Assembly (NCBI GenBank): GCA_027924585.1
Contig: BSBM01000965.1
Span: forward strand, 1,364,001-1,428,000
Direction of reading: 5' to 3'
Origin: Larix kaempferi
Lineage: Eukaryota; Streptophyta; Pinopsida; Pinales; Pinaceae
Length of the DNA: 64,000 nt
The translations under genes and the position numbers were made by a program. Below, piece by piece: positions 10,511-21,964 of the stretch. Below the pieces are notes generated by a model. The model made no database searches, was not told the DNA's origin, and worked only from the letters and a program-made list of their open reading frames with translations. Within the stretch, counting starts at the first letter, position 1. Every line of letters starts with the position of its first letter.

Positions 10511-12138
10511 TGTAATGTCCCCTCCCATCATACCATCATGATAGAGGGAACGTGATGCTAAAACCGGGCATCTAGCCCAATATCCATTAAGTAAAAACTC
10601 TTTGATAAAAAGACATATACATGTGCATATTATAGAAACACAGCGGAATTAAAAATCATGTTTAATATCTAACATACATTCAACATTTCTGTGACAGCCA
10701 TTAAATAAAGACATTGCAGAATTTATGAAAGAGAATACTTATCTTATAACAAAGTAGTCCCAAGCAACTAGTTATGCATCTGCAACGTTCCACCCAACCA
10801 TAGGCCAATTGTGCTTATCAACCTCTTGATACAACTGCCACCCTCGAGCTGGGCATGATCTCTACAAGGAACCAGGGAACAACGGACTCACACATAGCCA
10901 AGCATACACCAAGATGAGCCAAGCCAATCTACAATTGGGTTTATCAGGCTACTAGGAAATGGAAAGGAAGAGTGGCTAAGATAGTGAGCTCAAGCACAGA
11001 GCCAGGGGTAACCATACAATATCTATCTAGCTTGGCACACACAATACCTACACACCCAGCACAAGGAAGTATTATTTTCACTGCTGTACAGTCCCTCAAG
11101 CCATACCTTCCCCATCTAGTGCTCTCAAGGTGTGCATAGAAGAGTTTCCAAATCCCTCTTGATCTTCTTGAGAGGTTATCTCCCCCCACTAGGTTTATTA
11201 AGCCCTCTCTGTCCACTACCACTCCAATCTCTTGCTTACAATCTCCAAATCAAACAGGGATGCAGATAACAGCAGAACCACAATTATTGGGCATGATAAA
11301 AACGTTTTTACAGTGAGATGCCCAAAGATGGGGTTTCTACCAGTTCAGAAAAACGTGGGAAATCCCAAAAACGAAATGGAAATTTGGGAACAACCCTGGA
11401 GAGCAGAAATCGTTTTCAGAAAAACGTCTATGGGCATTTTGGGGCAAAAACGACCTCCATCACAGTCCCAAATCGTGGCCCTTCTCTCCCAGCTACTGTA
11501 TATGCAAAAGCGAGCTCCCAGGCATGGAAAATGCAGGAAAAATGGTGAAAAACGTGATGGGGAAAGACCCAGTAGTTCAGACTGCGTGAGAGAGGAAAGA
11601 CTATGGGTTCAGAATGGCTTTTGGACACCATTTCGTGGGTGTTTTCTTGCCCAAGGAGACAAAATACGATTTTCCAGGTTGATGGCTTGCCCATACACGA
11701 AATTGGCTGCCATACCTCTTCATTCCCAAGGCATTAACCGCCTCAACCAATTTCTGGAAGAATTAAATGATTGGGTCCATAACCCAAAATGGATAGTTGG
11801 TGGTTTATGGGTTTTCTCATTGACACATGGATTAACACCATTGGCTCAAGGGTTTGAATAATTTTCCTCCCTATTCCTTGTAGAATCATGCCCCATCTCT
11901 TTGTTGCATTGCATAGCTAGTTGTGGGTATTTTCATTAAAATTCGTATTTACATGATGTCTTATTTACATTGTGTTTATCTAGCACAAGAACCATAGGCA
12001 TTTATTCCTTTAATTGCCGATACATAGAACGCTAAATCAATGGTGGGGCCTTGGCCTTGAGCTCCTCACCATGATTAAATAACAATATTTACATCATTTA
12101 CGATTTAATGCAAAGGGGGTCAAAATGGGGACATTACA
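10511..12138 (-). repeat. 5' LTR of the chromovirus
   Basis: Same termini as the 3' LTR, and next to the primer site, so it is the 5' LTR in element orientation. It would contain the promoter, but I did not fix a TATA box. A 209-codon antisense open frame (11232-11861, plus) is longer than its counterpart in the other LTR and shows no known domain. Confidence 0.93.
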
Positions 12139-12143
12139 AGGAA

Positions 12144-12382
12144 GGTATTTTTTGTGTTGTAGGTTCGTCAAGCGTGAGATCAAGCAAAGGACCAAGCGAA
12201 AGCTAGGACCAGCCGTCGATAAGAGGTATTTCCTTTAATCTCGATCTCTTTCTTTTGTAGTAACTAAATGCAATATAATCAATGTGTTTACCTGTCAATT
12301 CCGCCCAGTTGGTAGTGTCCATCTCCTCACTATAAGGTAGAAATCTTGAACAACACCCTCTCTTTAGAAACTACTTATAACA
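12144..12382 (+). repeat. 3' LTR, second part, of the outer element
   Basis: Continuation of 192-969 after removing the nested chromovirus. It ends CTTATAACA, an inverted match to the LTR start TGTTATAGG. No second LTR copy is in the window, so the end point is tentative. Confidence 0.45.
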
Positions 12383-12991
12383 CTTAATATAATGCATATT
12401 CTAAAAATTCAACTATTTAGGTCGGAATAGGTACTTTTTGTACATTTTCATTTATGAAAATCATATTACCTAGATAATCTTTTTTTTTCAATAATGTATC
12501 TAGCTACAAGCATGGTTAACGCTTATAGTCTATATAATGCCCTTGCAAAAATGATATGATTTATCACAACATAATCTATAAATAATAACAAGCTTATGGC
12601 TTGACCATCTCATGAAAATTAATACCAAATGTGGAAAATAATTGATAGATTTTGTCTTTTTATTTTCTTGTAATAAATTACTTTGAGGAATAAAATAAAG
12701 TGTTGAAAATTGTGTTTGAAATAAACAATCGCCCATAAAAAATAATAATGGAGATATACCTTAGAAATCAATCTTGGGGAAGCCAAACAAATATTCGCTT
12801 CTTGGCTTTTTTATCAATAAAAAAAAACTAATGTAAGAGAATAAAATAGTTACATTCTTTCAATAATAGATTTTGGGATGTTCTTATCATTTATTTGGAA
12901 TGTATATTTTACAAGCTTCAATACACTATTTTAATGTTATGTACAGAGATATTAATTGTCATCTTAGTCTTCTACAACAAATCCAACTTGA
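12383..12991. other. AT-rich spacer, nothing recognised
   Basis: AT-rich sequence between the outer LTR and the second chromovirus. Short open frames are scattered and show no domain. It continues at 20030 on the far side of the second element, which was inserted at ATATG. Confidence 0.6.
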
Positions 12992-12996
12992 ATATG

Positions 12997-14161
12997 TGAA
13001 GCAAGGGCATCTAGTTAAGCCAGCAATGTGGTCGTTTTGCCACATGCTGTGGCTCGAGGATGAACTGAGGGAACCTGAAAATCAAAGGAGAAAACTTGAA
13101 TATCTTGTTGAATGAGAAATTATGTAGAAATAGTATGTTGTCAGTTATAGAGTCTAAGTAGGAATAAGTGGCTATATATAGCTCCTTGCATGGAGGCTGG
13201 GCCGTTACTGATTTTAGAGCAGTTAGTTAAGTTTAGAAAGAAATTATGGAGTTTAGGAAAATGGAATCTTGCAATTGGCAATTTCATACAGAGTTGTAAC
13301 TCCCGGTGAGGGAGGAAACTGGAGAGTTTTTTTTTTGTTGTCAAAAAGAGAAAGAAACACAACCTGTAACTGGCCAGAGTAGAAATCAATGATATCTACC
13401 AATTAATAAAAAAATGAATTCAAAATTCGAGAGAGATCAGGTATTTGTGTGAATAATTTGAGGATGGATGGACAATTTATGTTGATTCTTCCTTCATTCC
13501 CTGAATTTGTGGTAGCTATGTTGCTTGTATGCATGAGGACGTTTTTATTATCTGCCATCTAGACTATCCTACAAATTGCAGTCACACCAGGGTTTCATTT
13601 CAGCAGAATCATTATAACTCGACGATCTAAATTTGGAAGAAATTGATGGCTCTTGGTGATGGGCGCAGGGGAAACTCTCATATAAACCCATAGTCGAGCT
13701 AGGGCTTCAAATGTAGAAGGAGGCCCAATGTACGACTTAGATGAGCCTATTGTGATCAATTTTGAAAGATTTGAGGAGTTCATCCCTTCTTGCAGTCGAG
13801 TTTGAGGGATATCCATCGAAACCTAGGAGACAATGCGTTGGCCACTGCTACAGGGTGTATTGCATCCAAGATTGGCACATTGAGTTAGTGGTTTTGATAA
13901 CTTGTTGAATATCGCCTCCCAACAAAAGAGCCGATCCTGTACAGTGATGTGTGATCACTCACACTACATGTGTGGACACATGGGCATGGTTGTTTGAGAA
14001 GTAGCACAGGCTTAACCCAGGCACCAGAACCGTGGTAGTGAAAGTTCAGATACAAAGCCTGAGGTCTAATGTGGAGTTTCCCATCTTGAGAAGGGCTGAC
14101 AAAACTCACTTAACTCATGTAGTGACAAACTTCCCTAGGTTCCTACCATTTCTAGGCATCA
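12997..14161 (+). repeat. 5' LTR of the second chromovirus
   Basis: 1165 bp, starting TGAAGCAAGGGCATC and ending TTCTAGGCATCA. It matches 18778-20024 along its length except for roughly 80 bp present only in the 3' copy. Confidence 0.9.
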
Positions 14162-14165
14162 ATTT

Positions 14166-14177
14166 TGGTATCAGAGC
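14166..14177 (+). other. Primer binding site, tRNA-iMet, second chromovirus
   Basis: Perfect TGGTATCAGAGC four bases after the 5' LTR end, complementary to the 3' end of plant initiator-Met tRNA. Confidence 0.93.
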
Positions 14178-14209
14178 AAGGAGATTGCCCAGTAAAATAA
14201 AGAAAAGAC

Positions 14210-15274
14210 ATGGTTGTTCGTGTTGGTAGAGCTCGAGATTGTGGCATAGGAAGGCCAGTAGAAAATTCAAAGGTTATGGAGGAGTTGAGAGGGAGAAGAG
14301 CACGTATGACATCTATGGAGCTGGGAAGACATAGAGATCCAATGGCAAGAGATGTGAGTGAGCGTGAAGAGGAAGAATGTGAAGAGGAGGCAACTCCTAT
14401 GGCAGAGACACCTGAAATGAGATGTCTTCTATCCATTTTAGGAACCACATCCATACCAAAGTCTGAGTTTCCTACCTATGAGGGAAGCCTTACTACTAAA
14501 CACCTCATTGTCTGGATCAATGAGTTGGACAAGTATTTTGAGTACGATGAGATCGAGGAGAATAAGAAAGTTAGATTGGCAGTGACACGGTTGAAGGGGC
14601 ATGCATCCCTCTGGTGGGATAGTGTGTAGGGAGAGCTAGGAGAAGAAGAATAAGCCACTAATCAAGAGTTGGGATAGGATGGTGGCCAAGATGAAGGCCA
14701 AGTTCTTGCCCAAGGATTACCAGCTGACTCTATATAGGCAAATGCAGAATTTGAGACAAAGAGTGATGACTGTGAGAGAGTACACTGAGCAATTTTACAA
14801 ATAAATTTGAGAGCTATTTATGTGGAGCAATCAGCTGAGAAGGCTGCCAGATATGTAAATGGCTTGAGGATGGAGATCCATGATGAAATCATCATGATAT
14901 CACCTAGGGAAATGGAAGAGGCCTACCAATGTTCCTTGAGAGAAGAAGAGAAGTTATTGAGGAAACAAAACTTCAATAGAGGAAGAGGTTCAGCCAAAGG
15001 GAGAGGACAACCAGCTGGAAGGGAGAAGTTTGTAGCCCAAAAGGGAGAGTCCAGCAATTCAAATCAGCAGGAGCAGCAAGACAGAAACAGTGACCCCAAA
15101 GGAAGAAGACCCTACCAAGGAGGTAGAGGTAGAGGGAGAGGCATAGAAACTGTCTTTAGATGTTACAAATGTAACAAGCTGGGTTACAGGTCTTTCGAAT
15201 GCCCGTAGAAGGAAAACATAGGACAGAGAGGGGCCTATGTAGCTCAGAAGGAGCAGCAGCAAGAGAAATTACCA
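14210..15274 (+). pseudogene. gag of the second chromovirus
   Basis: Starts at ATG 14210 (MVVRVGRARDCG). It has an acidic linker (EREEEECEEEATP) and then the Retrotrans_gag core: FPTYEGSLTTKHLIVWINELDKYF and LKGHASLWWDSV. It is broken by TAG at 14627-14629, by a frameshift near 14640 (after which PLIKSWDRMVAKMKAKFLP reads in another frame), and by a second frameshift near 14800. It resumes as RAIYVEQSAEKAARYVNGL. A Gly/Arg-rich stretch leads to a zinc knuckle CYKCNKLGYRSFEC, where Tyr replaces the metal-binding His (CAT/CAC to TAT/TAC is a C-to-T change). TAG at 15206-15208 follows the knuckle, then the frame continues into pol. Confidence 0.88.
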
Positions 15275-15901
15275 GTGGCTGAAAACCTACCTGAGACTGG
15301 AGAGGCTTTGATGATAAACAAAGTCTTGTTGAAACCTGAGAAGGTAAGTGTAGAACCTGCTCAGAGGAAAGCCTTGTTCAAAACTATGTGCAAGGTCAAA
15401 GGAAAGTGCTGCAAGATGGTGATTGACAATGGGATTACTGACAATCTGGTTTCCACAAAGATGGTGGAGAAGCTGAGCTTGAAGAAGAACAAACATCCAG
15501 TTCCCTACAAGGTATCCTGGTTGCACAAAGAACATCAAATTCTGGTAAGTGAGCAATGTGAGTTTGATTTACAAGTAGGTACATATAAAGATAAAATAAT
15601 ATGTGATGTTATGCCCATGGATGTCTGTCATGTTATTTTGGGAAGACCTTGGCAGTTTGACAAGAAAGTAGTGCACGATGGTAGGAGGAACTGCTATAGT
15701 TTTGATAAGGATGGAATGAGACATGTCTTACTTCCTTTGCAAGAAGGTAGTACGGTAGAGCAACAAGCAACAAAAGTCTTGATGTTGACTGGAAAAAAAT
15801 ATTTGCAGCAATTGGAGGAGGGAGTGAATTATGTTGTGATGTGCAAGCCCAAGGTAGTAATGATGAAGACTACTATTTCAGATCCGCCTGAAGAAATTTA
15901 G
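15275..15901 (+). pseudogene. Protease region, second chromovirus
   Basis: In frame with the end of gag. The aspartic protease active site reads VIDNGITDNLVS; the family has DSG or DTG, so the residue after the catalytic Asp is Asn. MDVCHVILGRPWQFD, the conserved retropepsin C-terminal strand and linker, is intact. It ends at TAG 15899-15901, with the RT linker (RMLAEFGDIVVDDLPNELPP) continuing in the same frame. Confidence 0.85.
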
Positions 15902-16836
15902 AGAATGTTGGCTGAATTTGGTGACATAGTGGTGGATGATTTACCCAATGAGTTGCCGCCAAAGAGAGATATCAACCATCACATTGACTTCATTCTGGGA
16001 GCTAGCTTACCCAACAAAGAAGCTTATAGGCTGATACCTCAGGAGAATGAAGAGATCAGAAAGCAAGTGCAAGGATTGTTGGATAAGGGGTTGATTAAGA
16101 AAAGTCTGAGCCCATGAGCAGTGCCTGTAGTGTTGAGCCCAATGAAAGGTGGTGAATTGAGGATGCACATGGACTCACGAGCCATTAATAAGATAACCAT
16201 TAGATATAGGTTCCCATTTCCCAGGATGGATGACATAATGGACTATCTAAGTGGAGCAGCATACTTTTCTAAGATAGATCTGAAAAGTGGGTATCATCAA
16301 ATCAGAATTAGAGAGGGGGATGAGTGGAAGACAACCTTCAAAACTAATGAAGGGATATATGAGTGGCTGGTTATGCCATTCGGGTTATCAAATGCCCCAA
16401 GTACTTTTATGAGATTGATGAATGAAGTCTTGAGAGACTTCATAGGCAAATTTGTGATAGTCTACCTGGATGATATACTAATTTTCAGTCAGTCAAAGGA
16501 GGAGCATCTGAGGCATCTGAGATGTGTCTTGGAAAAGTTGCAATCAGATAAATTGTTGGTGAATATCAAGAAGTGTTCATTCATGAAATCTGAGTTGGTG
16601 TATTGGGCTTTGTGGTTTTGAAGGATGGTTTGAAGATGGATCCAGAAAAGGTTCAAGCAATTTTGGATTGGCCTTCCCCCCAAAGCATATTTGAGGTAAG
16701 AAGCTTCCATGGTTTAGCAATATTTTATAGAAAAATCATAAAGAACTTTAGTGGGATTTGTTCTCCAATTGTTGAGAATATTAGAAAGGACAAGCAGCCA
16801 TTCAAATGGACAGCAGGAGCTAAAAATAACTTTTAG
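15902..16836 (+). pseudogene. Reverse transcriptase, second chromovirus
   Basis: Encodes the RT linker and palm: LPNELPPKRDINHHIDF, a TGA at 16115-16117 inside SP[12 protein letters not shown], then [54 protein letters not shown], and an intact catalytic box [13 protein letters not shown] near 16450-16490. A single-base frameshift lies near 16601: VYW-ALWF then stops, while the next frame gives [16 protein letters not shown]. It closes at TAG 16834-16836 within AGAKNNF-stop-LLKKK. Confidence 0.9.
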
Positions 16837-17364
16837 TTGTTAAAGAAAAAGATTAATGAGCAGCCCGTGTTGGGGTTACCAGAATTTAGAAAACCATTTC
16901 ATGCTACGTGTGATGCTAGTGGGATAGCCATTAGGGCTGTGCTCAATCAAGAAGGTAAACTAGTGGCCTATTTTAGTGAAAAAATAAATGATGCAAAACA
17001 GAAATATTCCTCATATGATAAGGAATTCTATGCTATAGTCGAAGCCCTGAAACATTGGAGGCATTATTTGATGCCTCAAGAATTTGTATTGTATTCTGAA
17101 AACCATTCTTTGCAGTACATAATGCAGCAGCCTAAATTGAATCAGAGACATGCTAAATGGGTAGAGTTCCTGCAAAGTTTCAATTTTGTGTTGAATCATA
17201 TTAGTGGACAGTCAAATCATGTAGCTGATGCATTGAGCAGGAGAGCCTTAATCATATAGGAAACTCAGTTATAAGTTTTAGAATGTGAATATCTTAGAGA
17301 TTTATATGAAACTGACAATGATTTTCAGTGTGCATATAGAGCATGCAAGAACCCTTTAGAAGTG
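16837..17364 (+). pseudogene. RNase H, second chromovirus
   Basis: Contains the Ty3-type RNase H: HATCDASGIAIRAVLNQEGK, AYFSEKINDAKQKYSSYDKEFYAIVEALKHWRHYL, LYSENHSLQYI (family Asp of SDN/SDH is Glu here), and HISGQSNHVADALSRR with its terminal Asp kept. Stops follow at 17257-17259 (TAG) and 17272-17274 (TAA), after which the same frame continues as the spacer toward integrase. Confidence 0.88.
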
Positions 17365-18165
17365 GATAGAGAATTGTGGGTTGAATATATGTTACAGGAC
17401 ATTTTACTTTTCAAAAACAGTAAGTTGTGTATCCCAAGTTGCTCAATGAGGGAAAACCTGATTCAAGAGAAGCACAATGGTGGAATGGCTGGTCACTTTG
17501 GAAGTGATAAGACTTATGGGAAGCTAAGTCATTTTTACTTCTGGCCCAAGATGAGGTCTAAGGTTGAGAGGTTCGTGAGCAGATGTAGAATCTGTCAGTA
17601 TGCCAAGGGAAGAAGCCAAAACGAAGGCTTATATACACCATTGCCTGTTCCTACCAGACCTTGAGATTCCGTGAGTATGGGCTTTATTTTAGGCTTGCCA
17701 AAGACTCAGAAAGGAAACGATTCCATCTTTGTAGTAGTGGATAGATTTACAAAAATGGCACATTTCATTCCTTGTTTTAAGACAAGTGTTGCCACTCACA
17801 TAGCAAACTTGTTCTTTAATGAAGTAGTGAAGCTACATGGTTTTCCTAGAAGTATTGTCTCCGATAGAGATACGAGATTCACAGGTCACTTCTGGAGGAC
17901 ATTATGGAAGAAGCTGGGTACTAAGTTGAACTTTAGCTCCACTTATCATCCCCATTCTGATGTTCATACTGAGGTAGTTAACAGGAGTCTCGGTAACATG
18001 CTGAGGAGTTTGGTTGGAGAAAATACAAAACAATGGGATAGAGTGTTGGCACAAGCTGAGTTTTCCTATAATGACTCGCCAAATAGAAGCACAGGTATGA
18101 GCCCATTTCAGGTCTTGTATGGTATGCATCCTAGAGGAGTGTATGAATTGTGATATTTGGGATAG
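17362..18165 (+). pseudogene. Integrase, second chromovirus
   Basis: Zinc domain (IQEKHNGGMAGHFGSDKTYGKLSHFYFWP, then CRICQYAKGR) followed by the DDE core. TGA at 17662-17664 replaces Trp in PTRP-stop-DSVSM. The first catalytic Asp is changed: SMGFILGLP where the family has SMDFILGLP (Gly codon 17680-17682). The second Asp ([17 protein letters not shown]) and the Glu ([16 protein letters not shown]) are present. [30 protein letters not shown] ends at TGA 18151-18153, with TAG at 18163-18165; Arg and Gln codons there would need single C-to-T changes. Confidence 0.9.
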
Positions 18166-18780
18166 TTGGAAGGGAGGAGTGCGGATGGAGAAGACTTTGC
18201 AGCTAGAATCGGAGAGCTACAGGAAGAAGTTAAGGAAAGGCTACAGAGAAGTAATGCAAATTACAAAGTGAGAGCTGATTCTAAAAGAAGAGAAAGGAAT
18301 TATGAGGTGGGAGACCTAGTGTTAGACCATCTGAGAAAGGAAAGGTTTCCTAAGAGAGAATACAACAAACTGAAAATGAAGAATATTGGGCCATGCAAAA
18401 TCCTCAGAAAGTGTTCTGCTAATGCTTATGAGCTAGAAATGCCAGCAGGGGTTGGCATATCTCCTATTTTCAATGTCGCTGATATATATCCCTTTACAAC
18501 AGATAATGCAGGTCAAGTTGAAGGAGACAAAGATGTTGATAATGATTTGCAGTGGCTGAAGCAGATGCCTGTAGCTCAGAAATTGGAAGCAGAGGAGATC
18601 TTGGACATTAAAATTGCAAAAAGCACTAGGCAGAAGGACTACTTGGAGTATTTGGTGAAGTGGAAGGCACACCCTGTGGAGGATGCTACTTAGATGAGTG
18701 AAGTAGAACTAGCAGCCAAGGGTTTTGTTGTTGTTGACCTTTTAAATAGGGGTTCAATTCTTTCCACCTTGGGAGTCTGA
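18166..18780 (+). pseudogene. Integrase C-terminus and chromodomain, second chromovirus
   Basis: Carries the integrase C-terminal fold (YEVGDLVLDHLRKERFPKREYNKLKMKNIGP, SPIFNVADIYPF). It then has a chromodomain-like end: ILDIKIAKSTRQKDYLEYLVKWKAHPVEDAT, then TAG at 18691-18693 where the family has Trp, then MSEVELAAKGFVVVDLL. The frame closes at TGA 18778-18780, whose three bases are also the first three bases of the 3' LTR. Confidence 0.85.
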
Positions 18781-20024
18781 TGCACAGGCATCTAGTCAAG
18801 CCAGCAATGTGGTCGTTTTGCCACATGTTGTGGCTCAAGGCTGAATGGAGGGAACCTGAAAATCAAAGGAGAAAACTTACTTGAATATCTTGTTGAATGA
18901 GAAATTATGTGGAAATAGTATGTTGTCAGTTATAGAGTCTAAGTAGGAATAAGTGGCTATATACCGCTCCCTACATGGAGGCTGGGCCATTATTGATTTT
19001 AGAGCAGTTAGTTAAGTTTAGAAAGAAATTCTAGAGTTTAGGAAAATGGAATCTTGCAATTGGCAGTTTCATACAGAGTTGTAACTCTCGGTGAGGGAGG
19101 AAACTGGAGAGTTTTTTTTGTTGTTGTAAAAAAGAGAAAGAAACACAACCTGTAACTGGCCAGAGCAGAAATCGGTGATAGCTACCAATTAATAAAAGAA
19201 TGAATTCGAAATTCGAGAGAGATCAGGTATTTGTGTGAATAATTTGAGGTTGTATGGACAATTTCTGTTGCTTCTTCCTTCACTCCCTGAATTCGTGGTA
19301 GCTATGTTGCTTGTATGCATGAGGGCATTTTTATTATCTTCCATCTAGACTATCCTACGAATTGTAGTCACCCTAGGGTTTCATTTTAGTAGAATCAGGT
19401 TAAGAGTCTAACCATTTACACATACAAATGCTTGGGACACTCCAGTAGGCGCGATTGAACCCGAAATCCACTCAGAATATAACTCGGCCATCGAAATTTG
19501 GAAGAAACTAATGGTTCTTGGTGATGGGCACAGGGGAAGCTCTCATATAAACCCATAGTCGAGCTATGGATTCAAACGCAGAAGGAGTCCCAATGTACGA
19601 GTTAGACAAGCCTATTGTGATCAATTTTGAAAGATTCGAGGAGCTCATCCCTTCTTGCAATCGAGTTTGAGGGATATCCATCGAAACCTGGGAGACAATG
19701 CATTGGCCGCTGCTACAAGGTGTATTGCATCCAAGATTGACATATTGAGTTAGTGGTTTTGATACCTTGCTGAATATCGCCTCCCAACAAAAGAACCGAG
19801 CCTGTACAGTGAGGCGTGATCACTCACTACGTTTGTGGACACATGGGCATGGTTGTTTGAGATGTAGCGTAGTCTTAACCCAGGCACCAGAACCGTGGTA
19901 GTGAAAGTTCAAATACAAATCCTGAGGTCTAATGTGGAGTTTCCCATCTTGAGAAGGGCTAAGAAAACTCACTTAACTCGTGTAGTGACAAACTTCCCTA
20001 GGTTCCTACCATTTCTAGGCATCA
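18778..20024 (+). repeat. 3' LTR of the second chromovirus
   Basis: Starts TGATGCACAGGCATC and ends TTCTAGGCATCA, followed by ATATG. It is 82 bp longer than the 5' LTR, mainly from a segment at about 19398-19480 that the other copy lacks. I see no clear long polypurine tract before it; the nearest purine run is GGGAG just upstream. Confidence 0.9.
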
Positions 20025-20029
20025 ATATG

Positions 20030-21144
20030 TTTTTCTTCTTCTTCTGTACAAAAGGTATACTCAATGAAAACAACAATCTTCGGTCCTTCTATGTCTTTAT
20101 ATCTTCATTTAAATTCACATTCTCGTGTTATGTTAAAAATAAAAAAATAAAAGAGTTTAACACAAGTGACCCACTTAGGTAATAACTTGGACAATTTTGC
20201 AACAAATGTGTTTTGGAGATTTTATGCACTATATGAATACATCCACTTAACTTGTGATCGACAAGACCGATATATTACAAGTTAAGAGTCACGAATAAGT
20301 TATATGTTACTTTTTCTCACCTTCTTTTAGTTAAATGGGTTGTCTACCACGAACTGTCAATTATCCACGCATGAGCTAAGAGTTAGCCATGCATCAGGTA
20401 CCGATTATCCATGATTTAATTACTAATTATTTTTTATATTCTTTTTATATAATTGTTTATTTTGAATTTGGAACGACTTCCATAGAATCAATCTGGGCAG
20501 TACACTTGTATCGTACTCATGCAATCTAGGAAAAGCATAGGTGCTAGTCCACCCCAAATTCTAAGATATAAACACCTATCAATGTAATTACAATATCTAC
20601 AACAAATTGTAGCATTCTCACATCACTCTTGTGCAACACCCATGAGCATATTGCATTTAGGATCATTACATCAACAGGCCTTCATTCTACAACATACCTT
20701 CATTGTGTAACATCTTTCCATGCATTTTTGGAGACTTATATAGATGTATTTAACTGAAATTAAAATTAATTAAAAAAATTAGATTTACCCAATACCCTTT
20801 GTATTTTTTTGAGGCTATGGGTTATTCCACAAACCATTCAAATTACTCTAATACCATGTTGTAACATAACCAATTACTTAGTTAATCTTTACTCAACGTT
20901 GTTATATACATACCATTTATAAGCACATATATCAATTATAAGTAGAAATAACATTACAAATTAATTCAATGACCACATGTGGTTGTTCCAACATAGAGTC
21001 ATTAATTTATTATATTCATTAAAAAAAATTCCATTAGTTTGGTAGCTTCTTAGATAACCATAATGCCCATTAATCCACTATACATGCGTACAAATTAATT
21101 TACAAAACAAAGGAATAATTATTATACATGGGTACAAATTAATT
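20030..21144. other. AT-rich spacer, no gene seen
   Basis: AT-rich DNA with homopolymer and TTC runs at its start. A 44-bp direct repeat near its right end (copies from about 21079 and 21123) shares ACAAATTAATTTACAAAAC with the larger repeat that follows. No coding signal. Confidence 0.6.
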
Positions 21145-21391
21145 TACAAAACAAAGGAATAATTATTCTCTCTACATTTGAAGTATTGGTTGTAACAAAG
21201 TTTGAAATTTGTATATAAACATATGCTAAAAAATCTAAATGATATTTTTTATTAATTTCGAATGTTTATTTGATAAATTTACAAAACAAAGGAATAATTA
21301 TTCTCTCTACATTTGAAGTATTGGTTATAACAAAGTTTGAAATTTGTATATAAACATATGCTTAAAAATCTAAATGACATTTGTTTATTAA
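21145..21391. repeat. 135-bp tandem duplication at the MULE insertion site
   Basis: TACAAAACAAAGGAATAATT starts at 21145 and again at 21280. The following sequence (CTCTCTACATTTGAAGTATTGG) is nearly identical in both. A diverged match to the downstream part continues on the right side of the MULE (about 24202-24310), so the transposon landed inside this repeat. Confidence 0.8.
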
Positions 21392-21690
21392 GGAGTAGTC
21401 TAAGGGTTCTACGTTTTGTGTCAGAATCCGGCCACCGTCGACCCTATCCGGTGAGAGCTCACATTCCGACCATCCTCAAACTCGCGACGGGAATTTTTTC
21501 ACCGTTCACCGGAAGGGGGCTCCGCGTTCGTCGTAGGAAAAAGGCAAGTCCACTCGAGTTTGGCCCACCGTTGCATGCATTCAATGCATGTTCACATCCA
21601 GCTCCACCCACTCGAGCCATTCAGACAAAGCTCTGCATCTCTGTTCACTTAAAGTTCTGCGACCTGTTTCTCTGCTCTGTCGTTTCCAGG
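21392..21690 (+). repeat. Left terminal inverted repeat of the MULE
   Basis: Reverse complement of the right end. Shared landmarks are GTCAGAATCCGGCCACCGTC, GGTGAGAGCTCACATTCCGACC, GCATTCAATGCATG, and CTCTGCATCTCTGTTCACT toward the inner end. It is GC-richer than the surroundings. Confidence 0.85.
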
Positions 21691-21964
21691 TATTCAATCG
21701 AACTTTTCAGTGAATTAAGATCTGCTCATTTCAGTGAATTAAGATCTGCTCATGTATTCGACAATCCGATTGCAGCTCCATTCAGATCGGAGCTCCATTT
21801 CTTTAAGAACTCACTTTCTGCCCTACGGAATCCAGAATGTGAACATTATGCTAGTAGGATCACCAGCAACGTCCTTCCGACGAAGGAATTCTTGCAGGTG
21901 TTTTCCCTTGAAGCTTCTCAGACGTTTTTGCTCTCGTGGGACTGCCATATTTCTATTTCATTCA

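Larger units (their letters stand above)
970..12138 (-). mobile_element. Complete Ty3/gypsy chromovirus (Tekay/Del-like), decayed
   Basis: The element has two LTRs of about 1.63 kb (970-2596 and 10511-12138), both TGTAATGTCCCC...GGGGACATTACA. A 5-bp target duplication AGGAA lies at 965-969 and 12139-12143. A tRNA-iMet primer site abuts one LTR and a polypurine tract the other. The internal region reads gag, protease, RT, RNase H, integrase, chromodomain on the minus strand. The C-terminal chromodomain and long LTRs suggest the Tekay/Del lineage. Counting by eye over the first roughly 340 LTR bases gives about ten substitutions, so insertion is not very old. The coding region is dead: four in-frame stops, an integrase core deletion, and a solo LTR inside gag. 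Confidence 0.93.
12997..20024 (+). mobile_element. Complete Ty3/gypsy chromovirus, heavily decayed
   Basis: Flanked by the 5-bp duplication ATATG at 12992-12996 and 20025-20029. The LTRs (12997-14161 and 18778-20024) start TGA and end GGCATCA. A tRNA-iMet primer site lies four bases inside the 5' LTR. The internal order on the plus strand is gag, protease, RT, RNase H, integrase, C-terminal chromodomain-like region, so it is a chromovirus. The TDSRAINKI-type RT (here MDSRAINKI) points to the CRM/Reina/Galadriel side, which I cannot separate by eye. I count eleven in-frame stops and three frameshifts, so it is inactive and clearly older than the first chromovirus. Confidence 0.92.

Noticed and set aside
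11232-11861. 209-codon plus-strand ORF in the chromovirus LTR
   Set aside because: Antisense to the element; the other LTR carries only broken, shorter versions, and there is no recognisable domain.
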